Below are positions 27,565-35,419 of a stretch of 48,212 nucleotides of DNA, piece by piece. The DNA is from Azonexus sp. (lineage in GTDB: Bacteria > Pseudomonadota > Gammaproteobacteria > Burkholderiales > Rhodocyclaceae): positions 1-48,212 of the forward strand of contig JAUYEI010000055.1 of the NCBI GenBank assembly GCA_030691385.1. Direction: 5' to 3'. The number at the start of each line of letters is the position of its first letter. Positions within the stretch are counted from its first letter, which is position 1. A program made the position numbers and the translations under genes. The notes beneath the pieces were generated by a model. That model saw only the letters and a list, made by a program, of their open reading frames with translations, was not told where the DNA came from and did no database searches.

Positions 27565-27576
27565 GTTGAAAAACCA

Positions 27577-27605
27577 TTGAAAAATAATGCGTTACTGGAT
27601 ATCCT
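27577..27605 (+). promoter_or_regulatory. Possible sigma-70 promoter before mshI
   Basis: TTGAAA (27577-27582) and TATCCT (27600-27605) are 17 bases apart in the 68-base gap between mshQ and mshI, 28 bases before the mshI start. The motif CTTAAGGTGT just after it is also found just before mshE (16978-16990). It would allow mshI-N to be made apart from the pilin genes. Confidence 0.3.
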
Positions 27606-27632
27606 TCTGAAAAAACTTAAGGTGTCGGGACA

Positions 27633-28559
27633 ATGTGGCCGAATATTCGGGTGAAGTTTGATGCGGGGTGGATGTCGGTAGTCCGGCACGGCGATCGCAT
27701 TGACCTCGCCCATGTCATTCGCGCCGCTGGCAAACGTCCTGAAATCAAGCTTTGCGACTCCTTCCGCATCGAGAAGAACGAAGCCGATGCCTTGTCCCGT
27801 CTGGCGCAGAGCCGTGGGCTGAAGCGCTACCGCTGCACCATCCTGCTTGGCGAGAACGACTACCGCCTGGTGCAGCTCGACGCGCCTGCCGTGCCGGCCG
27901 AAGAGCGGGTGCAGGCCTTGCGCTGGCAGCTCAAGGATGTGGTCGATTTCCCGGTCGATGACGCGGCCATAGCAGTGGCCGACATTCCCACCGAAGGCGG
28001 GCGTCAGGCCAGCGTCTTTGCCGTTGTCGCGCCAGCAACGGTGGTCGGCGAGCGCATGGCGCTGTTTCACGAAAAGAAGATTCCGCTCGAAGCCATCGAT
28101 ATTCCCGAAATGGCCGTGCGCAATGTCGCCGTGCTCTTCGAGGAAGAAAATCGTGGTCTGGCCTTCCTGGCGCTGACCCAGGGCGATGGCCTGCTGACCA
28201 TTACCTGTCGCGGCGAACTGTTTCTGTCGCGGCGCATTGAAATCGACACCGATGCGCTGGCCAAGGCCGACGAAGAGCGGCGCCGGCAAATGCTCGAGCG
28301 TCTGGCGCTCGAGTTGCAGCGCACGTTGGACAATTTCGATCGCCAGTACGGTTTCATTTCGGTGTCGCGCCTGCTGGTCGCCTCCGAGTTCGATTGCGCC
28401 GGAACCGTTGCGGCGCTCATCGAAAACCTCTATTTGCCGTTGCAGGCAGCGGACTTCGCGAGCGTGCTGGATTTTTCCGCGCTACCTGAATTGCGCTCGG
28501 CCGAGCGTCAGGCGCAGAGCATTCTGGCCATTGGCGCGGCGCTCAGGAGCGACGCATGA
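27633..28559 (+). CDS. mshI: MSHA biogenesis protein MshI (PilM-like)
   Basis: A 308-residue protein with no membrane segment, related to the actin-like cytoplasmic PilM of type IV pilus alignment complexes but shorter, and without a clear ATP phosphate-binding DxG start. It has LGENDYRLVQLDAPAVP and ALRWQLKDVVDFPVDDA, typical of MshI. It should bind the N-terminus of the PilN-like protein encoded next. In some bacteria MshI is one longer protein; here the PilM and PilN parts are separate genes, joined by a 20-codon ORF. Confidence 0.87.
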   Translation: MWPNIRVKFDAGWMSVVRHGDRIDLAHVIRAAGKRPEIKLCDSFRIEKNEADALSRLAQSRGLKRYRCTILLGENDYRLVQLDAPAVPAEERVQALRWQLKDVVDFPVDDAAIAVADIPTEGGRQASVFAVVAPATVVGERMALFHEKKIPLEAIDIPEMAVRNVAVLFEEENRGLAFLALTQGDGLLTITCRGELFLSRRIEIDTDALAKADEERRRQMLERLALELQRTLDNFDRQYGFISVSRLLVASEFDCAGTVAALIENLYLPLQAADFASVLDFSALPELRSAERQAQSILAIGAALRSDA

Positions 28560-28618
28560 GCCCGCTGGGCAGCCCCAGGGCGAATACCGGAGTGCGCAGC
28601 ACGAAGGTGCTCCCGTGA
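28556..28618 (+). CDS. 20-codon ORF between mshI and the pilN-like gene
   Basis: ATG 28556 overlaps the mshI stop (ATGA) and its own TGA overlaps the next start (GTGA), giving a 20-residue peptide MSPLGSPRANTGVRSTKVLP. It may only pass ribosomes from mshI to the pilN-like gene. There is no sign that the peptide itself has a function. Confidence 0.35.
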   Translation: MSPLGSPRANTGVRSTKVLP

Positions 28619-29274
28619 GCCAGCAGATCAACCTGTTGCTGCCGGCCCTGCGGCCGCGCTTCGACTGGCTGGCCTTGCCGGTGGTTGCCGGCGTGGCGCT
28701 GGCCGGTCTCGTCCTGATCAGCATCCTCGCTGTGCTGGGGCTTACCCAGGCAGCCAGTCTCAAGACCAGCGAGGCCGAAATCAGGAACCAGCTGGCGGCT
28801 GTACAGCAGCAGGTGCAGACGCTGGGCCAATCCCTGGCGGCTCGTCAGGGCGATACTTCGCTCGATCGCCAGATCGCGACGGCGCGGCTGGCCCTCACGC
28901 AGCGTCAGGAAGTACTGGCCGTCATCGCCCAGGGCGATATTGCGCAGGGCAGCGCTTATTCCGGCCTGCTCCAGGGTTTTTCCCGGCAGACCGTCGACGG
29001 TGTCTGGCTGGTTGGTTTCGGCTTTGCCGACAAGGAGATCGAGATTCGCGGCCGACTGCTCGACCCGGCTTTGCTGCCGACCTACATCAACCGGCTCAAT
29101 GACGAGCCGGCCTTTGCCGGCCGTCGCTTTGCGGCGCTCGACATGAAGGGCTTCGACCCGGCTGACGATAAACGCAATGACCCGGCTTCCTCGGTCAAGG
29201 CCAGGGTGCCGGCGCGGTATACCGAATTTGTCCTGCGCACCGAACTGGTTGCCGGGCAGGAGAGGGCGCAATGA
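28615..29274 (+). CDS. PilN-like MSHA alignment protein
   Basis: A bitopic protein of 219 residues: a short cytoplasmic start MSQQINLLLP, which is the PilM-binding INLL motif of PilN, a membrane helix (about 22-45), a coiled coil (about 50-80) and a periplasmic ferredoxin-like domain. GTG 28615 has AAGG upstream and puts INLL at its usual place. The frame is open further upstream inside mshI but that is a shadow. It overlaps mshJ by four bases. Confidence 0.85.
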   Translation: MSQQINLLLPALRPRFDWLALPVVAGVALAGLVLISILAVLGLTQAASLKTSEAEIRNQLAAVQQQVQTLGQSLAARQGDTSLDRQIATARLALTQRQEVLAVIAQGDIAQGSAYSGLLQGFSRQTVDGVWLVGFGFADKEIEIRGRLLDPALLPTYINRLNDEPAFAGRRFAALDMKGFDPADDKRNDPASSVKARVPARYTEFVLRTELVAGQERAQ

Positions 29275-29957
29275 ACGCACTTTCCCAGCAATGGAACAGC
29301 CTGAACCGCAAATACGCTGCCCTTTCCCGGCGTGAGCGTTTGCTGGTGGCGCTGGCGCTGGTACTCGGCCCGCTGCTGATCGGCAATGCCCTGTTTGTCG
29401 ACCCGCAATGGAGCCGCAGCAAGGCAATGCAGAACGGCATCGCCACCCAGAGCACGACGCTCGGCACCATGCAGATGCAGGCGGCCAGCCTGCAGCAGGA
29501 ACTGAATGTCGACCCGGATGCCGGCAAGAAGGCCGAGCTGGCGACACTGGTCGCGCAAAGGGAACAACTGGACGAGCAGCTACGGCAGGTCGGCGCTGCA
29601 CTGGTTCGCCCCGAGGACATGAATGCCCTGCTCGAAGGGCTGCTGGTACGCCATTCCGGCTTGCGTCTGATCAGCCTCAAAACGCAGGCGCCGCAAAGCG
29701 TGCTGCGCGAAAAAGAGGCGGTCAAGGACGCTGATGGCAAGCCGGTCGAGCGCTCCTTCGATCTCTATCGGCATGGTGTGGAAATACGCCTTGAAGGCAG
29801 TTACGGCCAGCTCCAGGCTTATCTGACCCAACTGGAAAAATTACCGCAGCGCCTGTTGTGGGGGCAACTGAGCTATCGCGTGATCGATTTCCCGCGCTCC
29901 GAAATGACCCTGACCGTCTATACCCTGAGTCCGGACAAGACATGGCTGACCCTATGA
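29271..29957 (+). CDS. mshJ: MSHA biogenesis protein MshJ (PilO-like)
   Basis: A 228-residue bitopic protein: cytoplasmic start, one membrane helix (about 24-43, LLVALALVLGPLLIGNALFV), a coiled coil (about 60-110) and a periplasmic domain (EIRLEGSYGQLQAYLTQLEKLPQRLLW) as in PilO/GspM. It should pair with the PilN-like protein. ATGA overlaps join it to both neighbours. Confidence 0.87.
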   Translation: MNALSQQWNSLNRKYAALSRRERLLVALALVLGPLLIGNALFVDPQWSRSKAMQNGIATQSTTLGTMQMQAASLQQELNVDPDAGKKAELATLVAQREQLDEQLRQVGAALVRPEDMNALLEGLLVRHSGLRLISLKTQAPQSVLREKEAVKDADGKPVERSFDLYRHGVEIRLEGSYGQLQAYLTQLEKLPQRLLWGQLSYRVIDFPRSEMTLTVYTLSPDKTWLTL

Positions 29958-30340
29958 GGCTGATGACGCTCGCCCTGTTTGCCGTGACCAGCACGGCCAT
30001 GGCCCAGTCGGCCGATCCGACCCGCCCGCCGGCCGCCTGGCTGACGCCGGTCGATGATGCCGCCCGGGCGGCTGGCGATGCAGCCGGCGGTTTGCGCCTG
30101 CAGTCGGTGCTCATGCCGCAAGGCGGCCGGCCGGTGGCCGTGATTGGCGGCAAGACCGTGGCGCTGGGCGGCCGGGTTGGCGGCGCGACGCTGGTTCGGC
30201 TCAACGAGCGCGAAGCCGTATTGCAGGGGGCGGATGGGGTGACGCATCTTTACCTGACCCCCGACGTTGAAAAACAGATGATTGAAACGCCCAAGCCCCG
30301 AAAAACGGGGAAAACCGGGCCAGTGAAGGGTCTGCCATGA
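29954..30340 (+). CDS. mshK: MSHA biogenesis protein MshK
   Basis: A small periplasmic protein (128 residues) with a signal peptide (1-18, ending AMAQ), then DPTRPPAAW and a short beta domain (LQSVLMPQGGRPVAVIGGKTVALGGRVGGATL...) like the HR/PilP domain that meets the secretin. It likely links MshJ to MshL. ATGA overlaps with mshJ and mshL show coupling. Confidence 0.85.
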   Translation: MRLMTLALFAVTSTAMAQSADPTRPPAAWLTPVDDAARAAGDAAGGLRLQSVLMPQGGRPVAVIGGKTVALGGRVGGATLVRLNEREAVLQGADGVTHLYLTPDVEKQMIETPKPRKTGKTGPVKGLP

Positions 30341-32073
30341 GCAAGATTTTGATTATCGGATTGTCGGCACTGATGCTGAGCGCGTGCAGCAACCAGCACG
30401 CGCGCCGGGGCGATGCTTTCGAGCGGGCCGACAAGGAACTGGGGGCGGCTGCGGCGAGCAAGGCCAGCCGGCCGCAGGGCGATGTCGTCGGTCAGGCCAT
30501 GGTGCCGCCGCTGCAACTCGATCAGCCGGCCGCAGCCAAGCCGGAGCCGCGCTTCAATCTGGCAGTGAACAATGCGCCGGTGGCCCAGGTCTTGAATGCG
30601 CTGGTTTCCGGGACGCCCTACAGCATGCTTTTCCCGCCCGAGTTGTCGGGCACGGTCAGCCTCAACCTCAAGAGCACGACGGTGCGCGAGGCGCTCGACA
30701 CCCTGCGCGAAGTTTATGGCTACGATTACCGGATTCAGGGCACCCGGATCTACGTGCAGCCGAACACCATCCAGACGCGTATTTTCAAGATCAACTATCT
30801 GGCCAATCGCCGTCAGGGCATGAGCGACATGCGGGTGACCGGCAGTTCGCCGACGACTACGACGCCCACGACGACGAGCGGCGCATCGGGCGGAGCGGGG
30901 AGCGTCCCGGCAGGAACGACAGGGGGCCAGCCGCAACGCGCCAACGACAGCGCCCGCGTGCAGACGACGTCGGATTACGATTTCTGGAAGGATCTAAGCT
31001 CGGCACTCAATTCCATCGTTGGTACGCAGGGAGGCCGTAACGTCATCGTCAATGCCGGCTCGGGCGTCGTGCTGGTCAAGGCATCGCCAGTCGAGTTGCG
31101 TTCGGTGGATGAGTATCTGCGGGCAACGCAACTGGTGGTTGAGCGCCAGGTCATGCTTGAGGCGAAGATCATCGAAGTCTCGCTGAGTGACTCCTACCAG
31201 ACCGGGATCAACTGGAGCAAGTTTGGTGGCCTGCTCGGGGGCCAGGTTGCCTTCGGTACCCTGGCGCCGGGTGCGGCATTGAGTGGTTCGGCGACCCTGG
31301 GCGGCTCGGCCACGGGCGTTACAGTGGGCACGGTAGTTAGCGCAGTACCCGGGGCCAACGGTTCTATTGGTGCGACTACGGCGGGCCGTGGCTTCTTCGG
31401 CCTGGCCTTCCAGTCGCAGAATTTTGCCGCGCTGCTTTCCTTCCTCGAAGGGCAGGGGGATGTGCAGGTGCTGTCCAGTCCGCGCATCGCCACAACCAAC
31501 AACCAGAAGGCCGTGCTCAAGGTCGGTACCGATGATTTCTTCGTGACTGGCATCAGTACCAACACGACGACCAGCGCCGCTGGCAATGTTGTGACGCCGA
31601 ACATCACCTTGCAGCCATTTTTCTCCGGTATTGCGCTCGATGTAACGCCGCAGATCGACGACGAGGGCAACATCATCCTGCACGTCCATCCTTCTGTGAG
31701 CGTCGTTGAGGAAAAGATCAAGAACGTGAACCTCGGCGGCCTTGGTAATTTCACGTTGCCGCTGGCGTCGAGCAGCATCAATGAAACGGACAGCATCGTC
31801 CGCGTCCAGGATGGCAGCATCGTCGCCATCGGCGGCCTCATGAGCCAGGAACAGAATAACACCCGCAACGGCCTGCCGGGCATCAGCGGCCTGCCGGGCC
31901 TGGGCGCCTTGTTTGGCCAGAAGAGCGTTTCCAACCGAAAGCGCGAACTGGTCATCCTGATGCGGTCAACGGTCATTCGCGACGAAAGCTCGTGGCGCAA
32001 TGCATCCGCCGAGGCGCAGGAGCGCGTCCAGGGCCTGGACCCGCGTCAGAAGCGTCATCTCGAATGGCAATGA
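30337..32073 (+). CDS. mshL: MSHA outer-membrane secretin MshL
   Basis: The outer-membrane pore for the pilus, 578 residues. A lipoprotein signal ends in LSA|C17. An N-terminal STN-like domain (about 67-135) precedes an N1-type domain interrupted by a Thr/Ser/Gly-rich insert (about 165-200), and the secretin core (about 270-570) contains VLSSPRIATTNNQKAVLKVG and the C-terminal SIVAIGGLMSQEQ...GLPGLGALF, which are secretin signatures. As a lipoprotein it may self-target without a separate pilotin. Confidence 0.94.
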   Translation: MSKILIIGLSALMLSACSNQHARRGDAFERADKELGAAAASKASRPQGDVVGQAMVPPLQLDQPAAAKPEPRFNLAVNNAPVAQVLNALVSGTPYSMLFPPELSGTVSLNLKSTTVREALDTLREVYGYDYRIQGTRIYVQPNTIQTRIFKINYLANRRQGMSDMRVTGSSPTTTTPTTTSGASGGAGSVPAGTTGGQPQRANDSARVQTTSDYDFWKDLSSALNSIVGTQGGRNVIVNAGSGVVLVKASPVELRSVDEYLRATQLVVERQVMLEAKIIEVSLSDSYQTGINWSKFGGLLGGQVAFGTLAPGAALSGSATLGGSATGVTVGTVVSAVPGANGSIGATTAGRGFFGLAFQSQNFAALLSFLEGQGDVQVLSSPRIATTNNQKAVLKVGTDDFFVTGISTNTTTSAAGNVVTPNITLQPFFSGIALDVTPQIDDEGNIILHVHPSVSVVEEKIKNVNLGGLGNFTLPLASSSINETDSIVRVQDGSIVAIGGLMSQEQNNTRNGLPGISGLPGLGALFGQKSVSNRKRELVILMRSTVIRDESSWRNASAEAQERVQGLDPRQKRHLEWQ

Positions 32074-32089
32074 AGGGTAACGGGCAGCC

Positions 32090-32917
32090 TTGTATCTAGA
32101 CCATTTCGGCCTGAGCGAACTGCCTTTCGGCATCACGCCGGACACCAGCTACACGGTCATCACGCGCAGCCATCAGGAGGCGCTCAATACGCTGCTCGTT
32201 GCGCTGAACAGCGGCGAAGGCTTTATCAAGATCACCGGCGAAGTCGGCACCGGCAAGACGCTGCTCTGCCGCCGTCTGTTGCAGGCCCTGCCGGAAGGCA
32301 GCGTCTCGGCCTATCTGCCCAATCCCTACCTGGCGCCGCGCACCCTGCAACTGGCGCTGGCCGAGGAGTTGGGGCTGGCGGTGAGTGCCGAGAGCGACGA
32401 CTATCACCTGTTGCAAAGCATCAACCGGGCGCTGCTCGCCCATGCGGCGGCCGATCGTCAGGTCGTTGTCTGCATCGACGAGGCGCAGGCCATGCCGCTC
32501 GAAACGCTGGAGTCGCTGCGCCTGCTGTCGAATCTGGAAACCGAGAAACGCAAGTTGCTGCAGATCGTCCTTTTCGGCCAGCCGGAGCTTGATCGCAAGC
32601 TGGCCGAGCCGTCGGTTCGCCAATTGTTGCAGCGCATTGCCTTCCATTACCGGATCGGCGGGCTGGCCCGCGAAGAGATCGCCAATTACCTGGCACATCG
32701 CCTGCGTGTCGCCGGCTACCGTGGCGAGGATGTCTTTGGGTCGAGCGCCGTGCGCTGCCTGCACAAGGCCAGCCGCGGCACGCCACGGCTGCTGAATATT
32801 CTCGCTCACAAGTCCCTGCTCGCCGTTTTCGGCGAGGGCAAACATGCTGTGCGTCCCGGTCATGTTCGCCGGGCGGCGGCCGATACCGAAGGCGCGGCTG
32901 CGGCCGGATGGTGGTGA
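32090..32917 (+). CDS. mshM: MSHA AAA ATPase MshM (ExeA/GspA-like)
   Basis: A 275-residue AAA ATPase with Walker A GEVGTGKT (50-57), Walker B VVCIDEAQAM, sensor-1-like LLQIVLFGQPEL and an arginine-rich AHRLRVAGYRG lid. ExeA relatives insert the secretin through the peptidoglycan; this one has no membrane or PG-binding part, as is normal for MshM. It begins at TTG 32090 (MYLDHFGLSELPFGI, the family's N-terminus). Confidence 0.9.
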   Translation: MYLDHFGLSELPFGITPDTSYTVITRSHQEALNTLLVALNSGEGFIKITGEVGTGKTLLCRRLLQALPEGSVSAYLPNPYLAPRTLQLALAEELGLAVSAESDDYHLLQSINRALLAHAAADRQVVVCIDEAQAMPLETLESLRLLSNLETEKRKLLQIVLFGQPELDRKLAEPSVRQLLQRIAFHYRIGGLAREEIANYLAHRLRVAGYRGEDVFGSSAVRCLHKASRGTPRLLNILAHKSLLAVFGEGKHAVRPGHVRRAAADTEGAAAAGWW

Positions 32918-32918
32918 A

Positions 32919-33995
32919 ATGAGCCTGATCAACGACATGCTGCGCAATATCGAGGCCAAGCGCCCCGACGATCCGGCCCGGCAAAACCTGCAACGCGAAA
33001 TCCGTTCGCTGCCGGCGGCACCGGCCGGCGCCGGGCGCTGGCTAAAACCCTTGCTGCTTGTCGCGGTGCCCGTGCTGCTTGCGGCCGGGCTGCATGCCAA
33101 CGGGCAACTGTTCACCCTGCTCGGCATGAGCAGCGAGGCGCCCCCGGTGGCGCCGCCTGCCCCCGTCGTCGTCCCTGTGCCGGCGCCCCTGCCGGCACCC
33201 GCGGTGGCTGTTGTCGACGACAAGCCTGTTGAGGAAAGCGACCTGCGCCTGGCGCCGAATCTGGCGGTCCTGCCCCTGCCGGCGGCGCCCATATTGGCGG
33301 TACCTGACCCCGTCGTATCCGCACCGCTGCCGGCTGTAGCCAAACCGGAAACGCTGAGCGCCCCGGCGCTACAGCCTGCACCGGCAGCCCCGGTCGGACC
33401 GGTCAAGATCGAGAAGAGCCTCGTGCTGGCGACGGCGCGCGATCGCGCCGATGCCGAATTCCGCCGGGCGGAAAACGCCTTCGCTGCGGGGCGCGGTGCC
33501 GAAGGGATCGAAGGTCTGCGCGCGGCGCTCAAGCAGGATCCGGCCTACGTCCCGGTGCGTCAGATGCTGCTGCGCCAGTTGCTCGAAATGCGCAAGATTG
33601 ACGAGGCGATGACGGTTCTCCAGGAAGGCCTCGAACTCCAGCCGGCGCAGACGGGCTGGGCGATGTCGCTGGCCCGCCTGCAACTGGAGCAGCACGACAT
33701 TGCAGCGGCTGACCGCACGCTGGCCCGGTCGCAGGTCTATGCCGAAGCCAGCGCCGACTATGCCGGCTTTCAGGGCCATGTCAAATCCCGCCTTGGTGCC
33801 AATCGCGCTGCGGTGACGCATTACCAGCGGGCAACCCGTCTGGCCCCCAACGAAGGCCGCTGGTGGCTGGGGCTGGGGCTGGCTCAGGAGGCCGATGGAC
33901 GACTGCCCGAAGCGAAAGAGTCGATGCGCCGCGCCATCGCCACGGCGACGCTTTCGGTCGAATTGTCGGCGGTGGCCGAGCAGCATTTGCGTTGA
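32919..33995 (+). CDS. mshN: MSHA TPR protein MshN
   Basis: A 358-residue bitopic protein: MSLINDMLRNIEAKRP at the cytoplasmic end, one membrane helix (about 42-60), a long Pro/Ala linker (about 66-160), and four or so TPR units (about 180-355). The GspB/MshN-like start and the place after mshM support the name. It probably bridges MshM and the envelope. ATG 32919 is one base past the mshM stop. Confidence 0.88.
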   Translation: MSLINDMLRNIEAKRPDDPARQNLQREIRSLPAAPAGAGRWLKPLLLVAVPVLLAAGLHANGQLFTLLGMSSEAPPVAPPAPVVVPVPAPLPAPAVAVVDDKPVEESDLRLAPNLAVLPLPAAPILAVPDPVVSAPLPAVAKPETLSAPALQPAPAAPVGPVKIEKSLVLATARDRADAEFRRAENAFAAGRGAEGIEGLRAALKQDPAYVPVRQMLLRQLLEMRKIDEAMTVLQEGLELQPAQTGWAMSLARLQLEQHDIAAADRTLARSQVYAEASADYAGFQGHVKSRLGANRAAVTHYQRATRLAPNEGRWWLGLGLAQEADGRLPEAKESMRRAIATATLSVELSAVAEQHLR

Positions 33996-34065
33996 GTGCG
34001 ATGCCAGTCCCGGCTTGCCCTCGCGCTATATATCACCCGTTCATTTGCCGAGAAGATCAACAACC

Positions 34066-34749
34066 ATGAGCCACCACGAAAGCCCCGTCGTTTACGGCAC
34101 CGAAGACATCCTGCGCAGCCTGTGCAATTCGATGACCAAGGTGCTGACCATCGCCACCCAGAGCCAGATTCACTATTCCGGCATGGTTCAGCGCATCACC
34201 AAGACCTGCCTGAAGCCGGATATCGGCTGCTTCGTGCTGTTCGACGGTGGTTTTTCCGGGCTGGTGGTCACCAATTTCTCGGCGGCGGCAGCGATGGAGC
34301 TGTACGAGAGCTATATGCTGAGCATGGGCATGGACCGGGAAGGGCTGGCCAGTTCGCACACTTCGGATGAGGTGGCGAATGTCATGGGCGAGCTCATGAA
34401 CCAGATCGTCGGTGACTTTACCGGCAAGGTGGCGCGCGAGTTGCAGACGCATATCACGCAGAATCAGCCGAAGATGCTGGCCCTGACCAAGCAGGTCATG
34501 CTCAGCGTGGACACCAATCTCGACAAGCCGGAAGCCCGCCGCGTGACCTTCTTCACGGGCCGCAACAACATCTTCTATCTGGAACTGGCCATCGACCGCA
34601 CCGAGTTCATCAAGCTCAACGATTTCGAGAGCGAGGAGACCGATCCGGATGCGCTGATCGAGCAGGCCCATGCCGTGCGTGACACGGCCGTGCCGCAGAC
34701 TGCCGACACCAGCGAGCAGGACGCCTTTCTCAAATCGCTCGGGATGTAG
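34066..34749 (+). CDS. DUF3334 family protein, CheX-like
   Basis: A 227-residue soluble protein that I recognise as DUF3334. The segments CLKPDIGCFVLFDGGFSGLVVTNF, EVANVMGELMNQIVGDFTGK and VDTNLDKPEARRVTFFTGRNNIFYLELAIDRTEF are the conserved core; the E-x2-N-x-M-G-E-x2-N pattern resembles the CheC/CheX phosphatase helix. No function is established for the family. It sits 70 bases after mshN on the same strand, so it may belong to the pilus unit, as a signalling part. Start ATG 34066; the open frame before it is a shadow of mshN. Confidence 0.75.
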   Translation: MSHHESPVVYGTEDILRSLCNSMTKVLTIATQSQIHYSGMVQRITKTCLKPDIGCFVLFDGGFSGLVVTNFSAAAAMELYESYMLSMGMDREGLASSHTSDEVANVMGELMNQIVGDFTGKVARELQTHITQNQPKMLALTKQVMLSVDTNLDKPEARRVTFFTGRNNIFYLELAIDRTEFIKLNDFESEETDPDALIEQAHAVRDTAVPQTADTSEQDAFLKSLGM

Positions 34750-34762
34750 CTGCCGGCAGTGC

Positions 34763-34812
34763 TTGACCGTGGACTTCCACGGTCAACCGGAAATTTTGCC
34801 CGATTTTGAAAT
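34763..34812 (-). repeat. Dispersed 40-bp repeat, copy E, palindromic (convergent genes)
   Basis: The minus-strand core is exact at 34779-34793. A perfect inverted repeat TTGACCGTGG / CCACGGTCAA (34763-34772, 34777-34786) with a four-base loop arises because part of the core is copied in reverse. It lies between the stops of the DUF3334 gene and yjdF, where a two-way terminator would be expected, and overlaps the last codons of yjdF. Confidence 0.85.
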
Positions 34813-35418
34813 CAGGGGTTTGAGCTGCCGGTCATGCCAGCCGGCGAGCAGGGCCAGCGCAGTGCTCGACCCGATCAGTGCCATGAACATGTCGGACTGC
34901 GTGTCCCACTGATCGCCCTGGGTACCGAGAAATTCGTCAGCGCCCTGGCCCATGGCCAGCGCTGCAGCCCATTCGATGAGTTCATAACTGGCGCTGATCG
35001 CCATGGCGATGCAGATGCACAGGAAGCCGGTCATCCGGCGGCCGACGAGGTAACCGCCACGGATCAGGATTTCCCGCGCCACCATGGCCGGCACGAAACC
35101 CTGCAGCAAATGACCGATCTTGTCGTACGGGTTGCGCACCGTGCCGAGCAGGTCCTGCAGCCAGAAGCCGAGCGGCACGCGGGCATAGGTGTAGGCGCCG
35201 CCGCCGATCAGTACCAGCGCATGGATGGTGATCAGGACGGTGAGCAGGGTCGTCAGCGGATAGCTTTTACGCGTGGCGATCATGAGCGGCAGCGCGATCA
35301 ATACCGGCGCCACTTCCATGATCCACGTCGCCCGATCGAAGGGGGCGATGCCGGAAACGACGAGCGCCGTGATGACGATGGCGGCCAGCGTGGCGTTCAG
35401 TGCGTTCCGGCTGTCCAC
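34783..35418 (-). CDS. yjdF: YjdF-like (DUF2238) inner membrane protein
   Basis: A 211-residue protein with five or six membrane helices. NPYDKIGHLLQGFVPAMVAREIL, ISASYELIEWAAAL and GTQGDQWDTQSDMFMALIGS are the DUF2238/YjdF signatures, with acidic and His residues in the membrane that suggest ion or metal contacts. Its role is unknown. GTG 35418 begins one base after the recQ stop. The last residues (KSGKISG) are encoded by repeat copy E. Confidence 0.85.
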   Translation of the reverse strand: MDSRNALNATLAAIVITALVVSGIAPFDRATWIMEVAPVLIALPLMIATRKSYPLTTLLTVLITIHALVLIGGGAYTYARVPLGFWLQDLLGTVRNPYDKIGHLLQGFVPAMVAREILIRGGYLVGRRMTGFLCICIAMAISASYELIEWAAALAMGQGADEFLGTQGDQWDTQSDMFMALIGSSTALALLAGWHDRQLKPLISKSGKISG

Positions 35419-35419
35419 G

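Noticed and set aside
28237..28614. Possible frameshift joining mshI to the pilN-like gene
   Set aside because: PilM and PilN are separate proteins in most systems, the GTG 28615 start has a ribosome site and gives the normal INLL N-terminus, so no frameshift is needed.
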